From positions 496,001-560,000 of the forward strand of contig JAOPJZ010000001.1 in assembly GCA_025517525.1 (NCBI GenBank): a stretch of 64,000 nucleotides of DNA, given 5' to 3'. The position numbers and the translations under genes are program-made. Under the pieces are notes generated by a model. The model searched no databases, had not been told where the DNA came from, and saw nothing but the letters and a program-made list of their open reading frames with translations. The DNA comes from Natronosalvus hydrolyticus (GTDB lineage Archaea; Halobacteriota; Halobacteria; Halobacteriales; Natrialbaceae). Below, one piece after another: positions 9,225 through 18,251 of the stretch; position 1 is the first letter of the stretch; the number at the start of each line of letters is the position of its first letter.

Positions 9225-11090
9225 TTAGGCGTCGTAGCCGTAGTCGCCGCTGGTGTACTCTTCGAGGTAATCCTGTGCCTGCGGTTTGTTGTACGAGTCA
9301 CCGACACCGAACTCGGTTACCTGCGAGTCGTCGTACCACTCAGACCATTCGGGCTGGAAGGTGTGGGTGTACTCGGCAAGACCACGGAGGATGTTCTCGG
9401 TGATGTTTGCCTTGTCGATGGACATCGACAGCGCCTGACGGACCTCACGCGTCTGCAGTTCTTCCCAGCCGTTCGCTCGCTGGTTGAACGCGAGAATTCC
9501 GAGGTACGGCTGTGGGATTTCGTAGACGTCGATCGAATCGTTGTCGACGAAGTCCTGGTACCGGTCGGTTGGAATGCCGGCCGTCGTCAACTCGCCACCC
9601 TCGAATGCCTGCAGTCTGGTCGACTGTTCTTCGATCACACGGTAGGTGTACTGGTCGAAGTGCGGTGCATCTGCCCACTCGCTGCCCATTTCGTCGGCGT
9701 GAGCGTGCATGTAGTAGTCGTCGTTTCGCACGGCGACGAACTCTGACGAGCGGTCCCAGCGCTCGAACGTGTACGGTCCGAGGTTGCCGCTGTACTGAAT
9801 CTCTTGCATCTCGTCGCTCTGCCGAAGCGCATCCGCGTCGGGTGCGTAGCTCTCGTAGAGATCTTTTGGCGCACAGAATGCGCCCCACATGACTGGCTCG
9901 AGTGGGAAGTCGGGGTTGACCGATTCCAGTTCGAGCTGGAACTCGAGGGTTCCGGTTTCTTCGACGTTGATTCCTTCCCAGTCACCGACCTGGGTCGAAG
10001 GACCATTTTCTGCATCCCAGATATCGCCGCTCTGGTGGACTTCTTCGATCTGGAACACCCAGTCTTCGGCCGTCATCTGACCGTAGCCGTTGCCCCACTC
10101 GAGGTTGTCTCGGAGCGTGCAGACGAACACCTGCCCGTCGCCGGTGTCTTCCATGTCGAGCCACAGCGGCTGGATCTGGTTTTCCGAGTCAACGGCGTAC
10201 GCGCCGTCGAGACAGAGTCCGATTCGGTTCGCCGACGGCACGTCGTTCACTTCGGGGAAGTAAAGCGTCTCAGCGTCGGTACCTGAAGCGGCGATGTACT
10301 CGTCGGTGTCGTCAGTTGCCGACCAGGTCGTGGAATCCCAGTTACCACCGAACACTTCGACTGGGCCTTCGATGTAATCCTGGTAGCCGACGATGTCGTC
10401 GGACATCGAGACGAAGTTGACCGGCACGTCTTCGCTCAGGATGCCGAAGATTTCGGCCATAATCTCCTGGCGAGCCTCAGGGTCCGGCTCTTCACGGAAA
10501 TCGCTGTACTTGGCGGCCATGTCCACGTCCGGCGCATAGCCGTAGTAGTTCGTCCCCGACTGTTCGGTCCAGAAGGCGTCGGTCGCCGCGGGCGTACGCG
10601 GGTACGTATTGAAGTTGATCCCATACATCAGGTCCCACTGCTCGGGACTCTGGGTCTCGTCGCGTGGGCCCGCGTTGAAGCCACCAGCCGACCATTCAGG
10701 TTCACCTTCTCCGGTGTATTCGTTGGAGACGTACTGGCCGAGGAGCGTGTCGAAGGTAACGCCGTTGATGCTTACCGAGAATCCGAGGTCCTCGAGTTCG
10801 TTGGCCATGACTTCTGCGGCCGTTTCAGTCGTGTCGGTACCCGTGGCGTACACGAGGTTCAGTTCGACCTGTCCATCGGGGCCGAGGAATTCACCGCGGT
10901 CTTCGGCTTCGCCGTTTCCGTTACCTCCGTTCCCGCCGTTTCCGTTACCTCCGTTCCCGCCGTTTCCGTTACCTCCATTTCCATCTTCGTCGTCGCTACT
11001 AAAGCACCCTGCAAGTCCTGCGAGACCGGCTGCACCGCCGGCTTTTATAATGTGTCGTCGTCGCGGATGATTGCCTCTTCTTTGCGGCAT
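9225..11090 (-). CDS. dppA: Peptide-type ABC transporter substrate-binding lipoprotein DppA
   Basis: This is a family-5 extracellular solute-binding protein of 621 residues. The N-terminus has a twin-arginine region (RRRHIIKAGG) and lipobox LAGC, so it is probably Tat-exported and lipid-anchored. A Gly/Asn-rich linker made of GNGGNGG-like repeats follows the cysteine, and the acidic binding domain comes after it. A TTG-initiated frame begins at 11105, but ATG 11090 is chosen because a TATATA box is centred 27 bp upstream, which would make the transcript leaderless at that ATG. It is the first gene of dppABCDF. The ligand is unknown. Confidence 0.92.
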   Translation of the reverse strand: MPQRRGNHPRRRHIIKAGGAAGLAGLAGCFSSDDEDGNGGNGNGGNGGNGNGGNGGNGNGEAEDRGEFLGPDGQVELNLVYATGTDTTETAAEVMANELEDLGFSVSINGVTFDTLLGQYVSNEYTGEGEPEWSAGGFNAGPRDETQSPEQWDLMYGINFNTYPRTPAATDAFWTEQSGTNYYGYAPDVDMAAKYSDFREEPDPEARQEIMAEIFGILSEDVPVNFVSMSDDIVGYQDYIEGPVEVFGGNWDSTTWSATDDTDEYIAASGTDAETLYFPEVNDVPSANRIGLCLDGAYAVDSENQIQPLWLDMEDTGDGQVFVCTLRDNLEWGNGYGQMTAEDWVFQIEEVHQSGDIWDAENGPSTQVGDWEGINVEETGTLEFQLELESVNPDFPLEPVMWGAFCAPKDLYESYAPDADALRQSDEMQEIQYSGNLGPYTFERWDRSSEFVAVRNDDYYMHAHADEMGSEWADAPHFDQYTYRVIEEQSTRLQAFEGGELTTAGIPTDRYQDFVDNDSIDVYEIPQPYLGILAFNQRANGWEELQTREVRQALSMSIDKANITENILRGLAEYTHTFQPEWSEWYDDSQVTEFGVGDSYNKPQAQDYLEEYTSGDYGYDA

Positions 11091-11111
11091 AAATTGTTCA
11101 ATCAACTAAAC

Positions 11112-11121
11112 CCATATATAC
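11112..11121 (-). promoter_or_regulatory. TATA box for the dpp operon
   Basis: On the minus strand the sequence AGTATATATG is centred about 27 bp before ATG 11090. This is the normal archaeal TATA-to-start distance for a leaderless transcript and decides the dppA start. Confidence 0.55.
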
Positions 11122-11698
11122 TTTATGAACATCATTTGGCTCGAGTGTAACTCGGTTAATTTGAAGGAAAAATCCATATTAATGTGCTTTTGTACACAGT
11201 AACCGGCTATATCTTTGGATAATCTCTCATTTTGCCATTTTGGCTGTATCTTTGATGTTTGTTCATAGAGAATACAATGCCTGATTTAGGTTGGATGACG
11301 AACATGTATTGTATACGTATATTACTAATTGAGTATTATTCAATCTAGTCAGGTGGATTCTCATCACCAGTTGTTGTTTCCAACGACTCTCGCTATCACA
11401 GACGCTAAATCGTAGTAATTGCCGGTACTTAAACTCGCAGTCACGACTTTGATAGAACGATACACTACATGAGAATTCATTTTAAATTATTTAGAATTTT
11501 CCCTCAATAGTTATATTACAAATATATCTTCATGACGACGTCTCCAGTCCAGAACCGACACCTGCCGAGTCGAAAACACGTTATCGTAGCCAGTGAATCG
11601 GTATAGACACCTACCGCGACGGAGCTTTGCGAGTGGGCAAATAGCTTTCATGGGTACTCCACAGACTTCCTCGATTCGGTCTTTGGCACAGCAAAATA

Positions 11699-11717
11699 TA
11701 GGGAGGTAGATTTGAAC
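11699..11717. repeat. Partial copy 1 of tRNA-Met 3' end
   Basis: TAGGGAGGTAGATTTGAAC matches the T-arm/acceptor 3' part of the initiator tRNA gene at 11938, lacking two bases. The preceding CAAAATATA also matches the bases before the real tRNA 3' end. The orientation is the same. Confidence 0.7.
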
Positions 11718-11824
11718 CACGCCAAAGCCTCGCTCCGCTCGCGTTTTTCTAATTCAAATCTACTCGTCAGCTTTTCGGGGACACAGTCTCCTCGCTATGC
11801 TCGTCGGATTGTGTCCCTGTAAAG

Positions 11825-11848
11825 TAGCGGGAGGTAGATTTGAACTAC
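11825..11848. repeat. Partial copy 2 of tRNA-Met 3' end
   Basis: Over 24 bases this copy is identical to the last 24 bases of the initiator tRNA gene (11938-11961), in the same orientation, about 113 bp away. It then diverges into GC-rich sequence. Such a copy is what is left when an element integrates at a tRNA 3' end. Confidence 0.75.
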
Positions 11849-11937
11849 GCGGAGAACGCTCGCTCCGCTCGCGCTCTCCTCTCGTTCAAACAACTCGTGC
11901 TATCTCTGTCGCTCGCGGATTTGCTCGCGACAAAATA

Positions 11938-12012
11938 TAGCGGGAGGTAGATTTGAACTACCGATCTGCGGGTTATGAGCCCGCCGGAATCTCCTGGCTA
12001 TCCCATCCCGCT
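11938..12012 (-). tRNA. Initiator tRNA-Met (CAT)
   Basis: On the minus strand the 75 nt fold as a tRNA with acceptor stem AGCGGGA/TCCCGCT, anticodon loop CTCATAA, and T-arm TTCAAAT. The anticodon stem has the three consecutive G-C pairs (GGGCTCATAACCC) that mark initiator tRNA, and the whole matches known haloarchaeal initiators closely. No CCA is encoded, and no intron is seen. Confidence 0.93.
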
Positions 12013-12224
12013 GGCTCATTGTAACCCGGTTCGACTGATAAGGGTTGTGATTCGGTTGCCCTATGCGAGTTTTTGACGTTCCAACTGTTCCCCTTCTCGC
12101 GTCGATCTGACAAGCGCTCTCGGTATCCCCTATCGATCTGGCCTATTCGTTATCTGGTGACTCCTCTCGAGTGCGCTGTCTCGTCCAGTATCAGGTTGCA
12201 GGATTGTTGCGTTTGACAACCGCT

Positions 12225-12554
12225 CTAGCGCTCGATGCCGTAATCGACGTGTACTACGGGAACGCTTTTGGATGTTGGTGCGGTATTTCCGTTCCAGTCT
12301 GCCACGTGGACGTTCGCCATCTCACCGGAGAAGCGGAATCGCTGGACGCCGACGTCGATCGTTCCCTCGGCGACGCCACCGGCCACGATAGTTGCGGTCT
12401 CGAGTGGGTTCGCATCGACCATTTCGATTTCGCCGTCGACGGCGATTTCGAATCGGGACGGAATCCCTCGCCCGACGAGTGTCACGAGATTGGGGAGTTT
12501 CGTTGCTTGCTGGGTACTACTTGTACTGTTCTGTACCGGTTTGTCGCGTGCCAT
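12225..12554 (-). CDS. Conserved haloarchaeal protein of unknown function
   Basis: The 109-residue soluble protein is rich in beta-strand-like, valine-rich sequence (FEIAVDGEIEM, GTIDVGVQRFRFSGEM). I place the start at ATG 12554 (MARDKPVQN) rather than 12596, because the upstream part is poor in acidic residues and MARDKP resembles starts I recall from haloarchaeal relatives. It has no signal peptide or membrane segment. No catalytic motif is seen and no function is known to me. Confidence 0.65.
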   Translation of the reverse strand: MARDKPVQNSTSSTQQATKLPNLVTLVGRGIPSRFEIAVDGEIEMVDANPLETATIVAGGVAEGTIDVGVQRFRFSGEMANVHVADWNGNTAPTSKSVPVVHVDYGIER

Positions 12555-12659
12555 ACCCGATAACCCGAGTAGCCTGGCATAAGCTTTCTTGTCCAAATAT
12601 TGGTAAGAATCTGTGAGTGTGTCAGTGACGTATGTATGGGATGTGACTTTTTGTTACCG

Positions 12660-13076
12660 CTATACTAAGCCCAACACGCGCGTATACCACGCGGCCGCAA
12701 CCGGAACCAAAGCTGCCACGACAACGGCTACCCACCGATGGTATTCGAACCAGGTGACATCGCCTCCCTCGAGGACGAGTTCGGTTGGGACAGCCACTGC
12801 CCACGCCAGTGTGAGGACGGTGAGAACGACACCGAGAACGAGCGTCAACCCGGCGACGGTGTCGGGCTCGGTTCGACCCTGCCGGCCGGCTGCAAACAGG
12901 ACGAACGCCACGACGGCGAGCAACGAGAGAAATTGTGGCCCAGCCAGGCTCACGTCGTAGTAGACATCGATAACGGTCGAGTCAACCTCGAGAAAGACGT
13001 ACGGGGCGATTGCGATGATACCGTACGCCAACGAGGCGATGATGCCGAGCGTCGGTGGGCGCGCTACTGGTCGCAT
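12660..13076 (-). CDS. Four-pass membrane protein of unknown function
   Basis: The 138-residue protein has four hydrophobic helices (about 8-28, 45-64, 74-96 and 112-134) with short loops, a common haloarchaeal small integral membrane protein type. It does not overlap its neighbours and no partner gene points to its role. Confidence 0.7.
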   Translation of the reverse strand: MRPVARPPTLGIIASLAYGIIAIAPYVFLEVDSTVIDVYYDVSLAGPQFLSLLAVVAFVLFAAGRQGRTEPDTVAGLTLVLGVVLTVLTLAWAVAVPTELVLEGGDVTWFEYHRWVAVVVAALVPVAAAWYTRVLGLV

Positions 13077-13295
13077 ACGTGATTCTCGTCGCGTGGATTG
13101 CTTAATTGCGACGATATTTCCAGCATGTCATAGAGGCCGTTGTAGTCACGTCTCACCAATTCCCCCTACTGGTCGGCGGCCGGAGACATTGTTACAACGG
13201 TCTCTATCAGTTCCGAACCGTCCGTCAAACCCAACCCGGGCGTCTCGGCCGGAGAGACATAAAGACTCAACTCGGTGGCTCCCCGAACGGGTGAT

Positions 13296-13619
13296 ATGGG
13301 ACTTGGTAGTACGGCAAAAAAGATCCAGAGCCTTTCCGACCGCGCTGAAGCTATGTACCGCCAGGTACAGGAACTGCAAGAACGAATCATCAATCTCGAG
13401 GAAGAGGTCGACGACACTCACAATACGGTCAGCAAACTGGACCACAATATCACCGAGCAACGGGCGTTGTTGCTCGCCATCGCGGACGAACACGATCTCG
13501 ACGGCGAACAGATCCTTGCGGAGGCTGCAATCGATGAAGCTGAGGCTGGCGACGACGATGCAAGTGATGAACCTGAGGCGGCTGACGGCGAAACGGTCGG
13601 TGCGGAGAATTCCGCATAG
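13296..13619 (+). CDS. DUF5798-like coiled-coil protein
   Basis: The 107-residue protein begins MGLGSTAKKIQ, followed by a heptad-rich coiled coil (about residues 8-62, LEEEVDDTHNTVSKLDHN). A segment rich in Asp, Glu and Ala follows to the end. The pattern matches the small haloarchaeal family annotated DUF5798. ATG 13296 is preferred over an upstream start because the family begins there. Its function is unknown; it is probably a cytosolic oligomer. Confidence 0.75.
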   Translation: MGLGSTAKKIQSLSDRAEAMYRQVQELQERIINLEEEVDDTHNTVSKLDHNITEQRALLLAIADEHDLDGEQILAEAAIDEAEAGDDDASDEPEAADGETVGAENSA

Positions 13620-13770
13620 ACGACCGATCTCTTCTTGCGCTATCGAAGTGAACGGCTATCGGTAGGTACTGATCTGTATAGAAGAATTTGTCGGTCGCTC
13701 GGTACCTTCGTTCACTCCACATCGCTGGTGATAGGAAGAGCTAACAACGGGGGCAACATTTGCCCAGATA

Positions 13771-14751
13771 ATGACGACTCACGAGCGACCGTTGGATTCG
13801 GTGCTCGAGACAATTGGTGAGACGCCACTTGTACGGATTCACGACGGGCCAGCCGAAGTGCCGGTATATGCCAAGCTGGAATCGTTCAATCCCGGCGCAA
13901 GCGTGAAAGACCGCATCGGCCGGTACATGCTCGAACGGATGCTCGAGCGGGGAGAACTCGGAGCCGGTGGTACCGTCATCGAACCGACCGCGGGAAACAC
14001 CGGTATTGGACTGGCTATTGCAGCGGGACAGCTTGGACTCGATGCTATCTTCGTCGTCCCCGAGCGTTTCAGCGTCGAAAAACAACAGCTCATGGCAGCC
14101 CTCGGTGCCGAGATTATCAACACTCCCACCGCCGATGGAATGGGCGGTGCAATCGACCGTGCTCACGAGTTGGCAGACGAACTCGACAACGCGGTCGTTC
14201 CGCAGCAGTTCGCCAACCCGTTGAACACCGAAGCCCACTACGCGATGACCGGCCCCGAAATATACGACGCCCTCGACGATGAGGTGGGAGCAATCGTCGC
14301 TGGCTGTGGCACCGCTGGGACGCTCATGGGAATCGCACGCTACGGTCGTGAACAGGATACGGAGACGTACGTGGCTGCCGTCGAACCCGAAGGGTCATTG
14401 TACGGTGAGTTCCTTGGCGAACACCGTGAGGAAGGTGCGTACAAAATCGAGGGTATCGGTACCCACAACACCGACACGAACGAACTCTTCGAATCCGACC
14501 TCGTCGACGACGTGTACGCCGTTTCTGACGAGCGCGCTCACGATGAACTCCGTCGGCTTGCCGCCGAGGAAGGACATCTCGTGGCCTCGAGTGCCAGTGC
14601 CGCCTGCGTTGCCGCGAAACACGTCGCTCGAGAGATTGCTGCAGGAGAGATCGACGCACCGTATGAATCGGTCGTTACGGTCTTCCCGGACTCGAGTGAA
14701 CGGTATCTCTCGAAAGGAATCTACCGCTCGTTCGACGAGTGGGACAATTAA
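13771..14751 (+). CDS. cysK: Cysteine-synthase-family PLP enzyme
   Basis: The 326-residue fold-type II PLP enzyme has IGETPLVRI near the start, the PLP lysine in NPGASVKDRIG, and the substrate loop PTAGNTGIG (TSGNTG in most cysteine synthases). The phosphate-binding GCGTAGT loop and KIEGIG follow. It probably makes cysteine from O-acetylserine or a similar activated serine and sulfide. Cystathionine beta-synthase activity is an alternative, but no C-terminal CBS domain is present. It is transcribed alone. Confidence 0.88.
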   Translation: MTTHERPLDSVLETIGETPLVRIHDGPAEVPVYAKLESFNPGASVKDRIGRYMLERMLERGELGAGGTVIEPTAGNTGIGLAIAAGQLGLDAIFVVPERFSVEKQQLMAALGAEIINTPTADGMGGAIDRAHELADELDNAVVPQQFANPLNTEAHYAMTGPEIYDALDDEVGAIVAGCGTAGTLMGIARYGREQDTETYVAAVEPEGSLYGEFLGEHREEGAYKIEGIGTHNTDTNELFESDLVDDVYAVSDERAHDELRRLAAEEGHLVASSASAACVAAKHVAREIAAGEIDAPYESVVTVFPDSSERYLSKGIYRSFDEWDN

Positions 14752-14856
14752 GCAGGTTCGAAGAACGAGTAGCGTTACAGGCATCGACACCTGCGTGAAA
14801 GTGTCCGCTTCGGTTCGGTTTCGCGCAATAGCTGGTTGTTAAGTACCCACTCACCC

Positions 14857-15270
14857 TCACAGGCGCCTGTGTTCGATTTTGATGCATCGATCCTGCACGA
14901 CCGTCAACCCGGCATCGATTGCCCGAGCGGCGGCTTCGTCGTCACGAATGCCGAGTTGGGTCCAGATGACTGAGACGTCATCGCGCTCGAGTGTCGCATC
15001 GACGATACCACTGACCTCGTCGCTCGGCCGGAAGATACAGACGATATCGACAGGTGTCCCCTCGAGATCCTCGAGAGAGTCGACGGTTGCCCGTCCCAAT
15101 ATCTCTTCAGCGAAGGGGTTGACCGGTCGAACGTCGTAGCCGTGATCGAGAAGATACTTCGGGACGTCGTGTGCGGCTTTTCCGGGCGTGGTCGAACAAC
15201 CGACGACAGCGATCGTTTCCAGTGAGAGTATCTCTCGAAGCGTCGAATCGTCGGATGGAGTGAGAGCCAT
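14857..15270 (-). CDS. CoA-binding domain protein (YccU-like)
   Basis: The 137-residue protein is a single Rossmann-type CoA-binding domain, with TIAVVGCSTTPGKAAHDVP near residues 19-37 and the later VDIVCIFRPSDEV segment. It is the usual length for the stand-alone family, found in bacteria and archaea and thought to bind CoA or an acyl-CoA. The exact role is not established. Confidence 0.85.
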   Translation of the reverse strand: MALTPSDDSTLREILSLETIAVVGCSTTPGKAAHDVPKYLLDHGYDVRPVNPFAEEILGRATVDSLEDLEGTPVDIVCIFRPSDEVSGIVDATLERDDVSVIWTQLGIRDDEAAARAIDAGLTVVQDRCIKIEHRRL

Positions 15271-15347
15271 ACCTTGAGTACGGTACGGAATACCGTAACT
15301 AATTGGAAACGGTGTTCAGTGGTGGACGTAGACGCTGATCAGCCGCC

Positions 15348-15971
15348 TCAGGACAGACCCGCCGTTCTGATCGTCTGTTCGTTTTCGTCATCGTTGTCGA
15401 TTTCGATGACACCGTCGAACAACTGTTTCAGCGTGTTCATCGTCTGATCGTCGTGAGCCGTCGAATCGATCACGTACACGCCCAGCGCGTCAGCGCTCTG
15501 TACACGTCCGGTGAAAACGTGCAAGAACCGGAACACGGTCTGGAGGTTCGAATACATCAACAGCGTCGACACCGAATGCAGGAGGATCCGGTTTTGCTGA
15601 AGGTCTCTGACCTGATAAAAGTCTTGCAAGAACTCGGAGAGTTTGATCCCGATACCGGTCATATCGACGGGGGACGAGGCGTATTTGATTCGTGGATCGT
15701 CGTCGAGCGTTCCCATGCCCCGCTGTTTGGTCACGCAATCAACGATGCCGATATCTGGCTTCGTTCGAGTCGTTCGGTCTGTGAGCCTCGTCAGTACTTT
15801 ATCCGCACTGTCTTTCGTGGTAACCACGATCGTCCCCTCCCCATTGTTGACACCACTTCCGAGAATATCGAACGCCAGATCACGCTTTCCAGTCAGTGGT
15901 GGTCCAGCGATTAACACGTTCGCCCCCGGAGCAACGGTCTCCTCCGGGAGGACATCTGCGAGATCATACAT
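15348..15971 (-). CDS. RecA-superfamily ATPase-like protein (haloarchaeal, KaiC/GvpD-like)
   Basis: The 207-residue protein has a Walker A-like loop NVLIAGPPLTGKRDLA (about 19-34) and a hydrophobic strand before HSVSTLLMY that resembles the Walker B region of KaiC-like proteins. It is a single-domain form, shorter than KaiC. Haloarchaea carry many of these, often near signalling genes; here there is no clear partner. It would act as a cytosolic ATP-binding regulator, by inference. Confidence 0.7.
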   Translation of the reverse strand: MYDLADVLPEETVAPGANVLIAGPPLTGKRDLAFDILGSGVNNGEGTIVVTTKDSADKVLTRLTDRTTRTKPDIGIVDCVTKQRGMGTLDDDPRIKYASSPVDMTGIGIKLSEFLQDFYQVRDLQQNRILLHSVSTLLMYSNLQTVFRFLHVFTGRVQSADALGVYVIDSTAHDDQTMNTLKQLFDGVIEIDNDDENEQTIRTAGLS

Positions 15972-16437
15972 GCCAGTTGCTCACACCCACTTGCAGTCAC
16001 GGGTATCGGCCGGCCTCTGGTGACTGCCCCAGTACATGGTCAATAGATGAAGCAACCGGGTTATAGTACTTTTGATTAGATACTGGCCGAATTGGCTCAA
16101 GCGAAGTCTATAACTCGCTGACTCAACAGGCTTCGGAGAGTGTAGCGCATGGTGAACCGTCGCCATTTTCCATTTGAGCGTTGATGCCTGCGTTCAGCAC
16201 CCGGCTGTTCTGGTCGCCATAATAATCATAATGATTATCGTCGAAACGAATCCATTTATGCCCAGGAATCAAACTACGGTGTCGACTCCCGTGCCTCGGT
16301 ACAGCCGGATGGCTACGATAATCCCTATCAGTGTAAGTCATTGTACACCCTCCCGCAAGACAGCGTCGCGATAGGCGGGTAAATCATTACAATGGCTACT
16401 ATAGACATCACCACGAGTTTACGATAAACGGTCTCAC
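15972..16437. other. Intergenic region containing a perfect palindrome
   Basis: I find no gene here that I can support. At 16222-16238 lies a perfect 17-bp palindrome, ATAATCAT-A-ATGATTAT, in otherwise mixed sequence; it could be an operator for a dimeric regulator. Which flanking gene it would serve is unclear. Confidence 0.4.
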
Positions 16438-17280
16438 TCAAAACGAACCTGTGGCCCGACCGACGATAAACGCAAGGACGGCGAGAAACATCCCATATTT
16501 CAAATGGGACTGACCAGCCGTTGGATCGTCAAAACTCTCGTAGGCGGCATACAGCATGACGACGTCTGCGGGAATAACCAGTGCCAGATATGCAACACCA
16601 AACTCGTGTGTGAAATACGGAAGCGGGCTAGCGATGACCGCAATGAGCAATAACAGGGTAGCGACCTGCAACGACCGTCGTTCACCGATGGCGATCGGGA
16701 GCGTTCGCAACCCTTCCTCTCGATCACCATCGATATCTTCGACGTCTTTGATGATTTCTCGTGTGAGCGTCGAGACTGCGGCGAGAACGAACAACACAAC
16801 CGTTGCCCAGACATCTCCCACTGCTGCTCCACCAAACAGGAACGTACTCCCGACCAGATAGGCCACCAGCGCGTTTCCAACCCCCGGCAAGCCCTTGAAC
16901 CACTCCGTATAGCTGATGAGCGCGAGGAGATTGATGCCCGCAATGGCAATGGCTAGCCGAGGGAGCGTCACCGCAAACCCGACGGCCAGGGCGAACAACA
17001 CACCGCTGAACAGGAGTGCCCCACGCGGGCTGACGGCACCTCGAGGGATCGCCCGCCGTGGCTGATTGATTCGATCGATCTCTCGGTCGAAGTAGTCGTT
17101 AACCGCGTTTCCCGCTCCGACAGCCAGCGCCGTCGCCGCGATTGCGCTGCCTACATTTATTGGCGACTCTACGACTCCACCAGCTACGTACGCCCCAAGA
17201 AACGTCAACATCGACGCTGCAATCACGTTTATCGGTCGCGTCAACTCGAGTAAACCACGGATCGTCGCCCACAGCGCCAT
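16438..17280 (-). CDS. Geranylgeranylglycerol-phosphate geranylgeranyltransferase (DGGGP synthase, UbiA family)
   Basis: The 280-residue integral membrane prenyltransferase has the first Asp-rich motif NDYFDREIDRINQP and the second DVEDIDGDREEGL, both needed for Mg2+-diphosphate binding, and about eight hydrophobic helices. In archaea this family adds the second geranylgeranyl chain to make the ether-lipid precursor. Length matches. Other UbiA enzymes (menaquinone or heme side-chain) are possible, but the start LLELTRPINVIAAS fits DGGGP synthases. Confidence 0.88.
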   Translation of the reverse strand: MALWATIRGLLELTRPINVIAASMLTFLGAYVAGGVVESPINVGSAIAATALAVGAGNAVNDYFDREIDRINQPRRAIPRGAVSPRGALLFSGVLFALAVGFAVTLPRLAIAIAGINLLALISYTEWFKGLPGVGNALVAYLVGSTFLFGGAAVGDVWATVVLFVLAAVSTLTREIIKDVEDIDGDREEGLRTLPIAIGERRSLQVATLLLLIAVIASPLPYFTHEFGVAYLALVIPADVVMLYAAYESFDDPTAGQSHLKYGMFLAVLAFIVGRATGSF

Positions 17281-17490
17281 GCAGAAGTCTGCTCAGTGCG
17301 CCGGTATAAACCGTACGAAACACGGTGTCATCGGCACTGTGGTACCAGAGTACCGCAAGACTGTTTCGTGAGAGCGCTCTCAATCGTCTCCATTGGCTCT
17401 CTAGGGGATTGCCGCGCTCGTGTATAACACCATCCGTGAATACCCCGTTCGAGCAGTGACAGTGCCGCGAATACTGCGTTCGAAAATTCG

Positions 17491-17679
17491 TTAGCGCATG
17501 GCCTCGAGTTCACACAGGGTCGATCTGTCGACCGAGATCCACTGTGTCATTCGCTCGATGTCGGCGGCGTCCTCGGGAACAACCGTCCATGTGTGCCCGT
17601 CGTCTGTGAGTAACTCGAGTGGGGCCTGCTCGTCATCGCGCTCTGCAGCAGTGTCGGCCGGGTATTCATAGACGGTCAT
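17491..17679 (-). CDS. DUF7511-like small haloarchaeal protein
   Basis: The 62-residue acidic protein has a C-terminal WISVDRSTLCELEAMR ending typical of a small haloarchaeal family annotated DUF7511. A longer frame runs to 17889, but its extra part is basic and Ser/Arg-rich, unlike real proteins here, so ATG 17679 (MTVYEYPAD) is chosen. Function unknown. Confidence 0.7.
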   Translation of the reverse strand: MTVYEYPADTAAERDDEQAPLELLTDDGHTWTVVPEDAADIERMTQWISVDRSTLCELEAMR

Positions 17680-17907
17680 GACTCTAAATAAGTCTTGGAA
17701 CGCAACGGTACTACCCCCTCCGATTATTTTCAACGAATGGGAACGAGTGGTTCGACCCCCCATGGCCGGGCTTGACGAGGGAGTAGCTGTTTTGCGACCG
17801 AGGTTCGGGTAGACTGACTCCTCGAGGCGGGTATCGTGTGCGAGTGGCTGACTCGAGCGGCCAAAATCGAGTGACTTATACAGGGTCATGGGAAAGAAGT
17901 GAGTACA

Positions 17908-17982
17908 GGGCGCTTAGCTCAGTCTGGACAGAGTGCTTGGCTTCGGACCAAGTTGTCGCGGGTTCAAATCCTGCAGCGCCCA
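17908..17982 (+). tRNA. tRNA-Arg (TCG)
   Basis: The 75 nt fold with acceptor GGGCGCT/AGCGCCC, discriminator A, anticodon stem-loop CTTGG-CTTCGGA-CCAAG (anticodon TCG), and T-arm GCGGGTTCAAATCCTGC. No CCA and no intron are encoded. Accessory, provirus-like DNA starts right after its 3' end, so it may be an integration target. Confidence 0.93.
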
Positions 17983-18251
17983 TCGCCGTGAAATAAAGTC
18001 GGAATCCAACATACGGCGTCGGGTTCCGACTGGTGTTTTTAAACTCGTAGCGTGCAGGTGTCGAGGAGTTCGTCGCGTGACGAGACACACCCTTCCTCCG
18101 TGACGCGGTCACGGAAGCCAACATCGTCCACTCACTTATAGCTCCGCCGGCGAGAACGGGTGGTTGTCACGAAATGTGCCATCTTCGGCTAGCACCGATA
18201 AATGTTTGCTGCGTGCCTTTATCCGGAACGCGTTCCACAGAGCCGTGTGCC

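Larger units (their letters stand above)
11124..11937. other. Non-coding, relatively AT-rich region with tRNA-derived repeats
   Basis: I see no convincing gene in this 0.8 kb stretch. The first part (to about 11520) is clearly AT-rich. The second part holds two partial copies of the initiator tRNA 3' end, GC-rich GCTCGCTCCGCTCGCG blocks, and hairpin-forming arms (GGGACACA near 11780 with TGTGTCCC near 11813). The composition break and repeats suggest remnants of integrated elements. Confidence 0.6.

Noticed and set aside
11511..11720. 69-codon minus-strand ORF near the tRNA repeats
   Set aside because: It overlaps a tRNA-derived repeat and does not look like a haloarchaeal protein.
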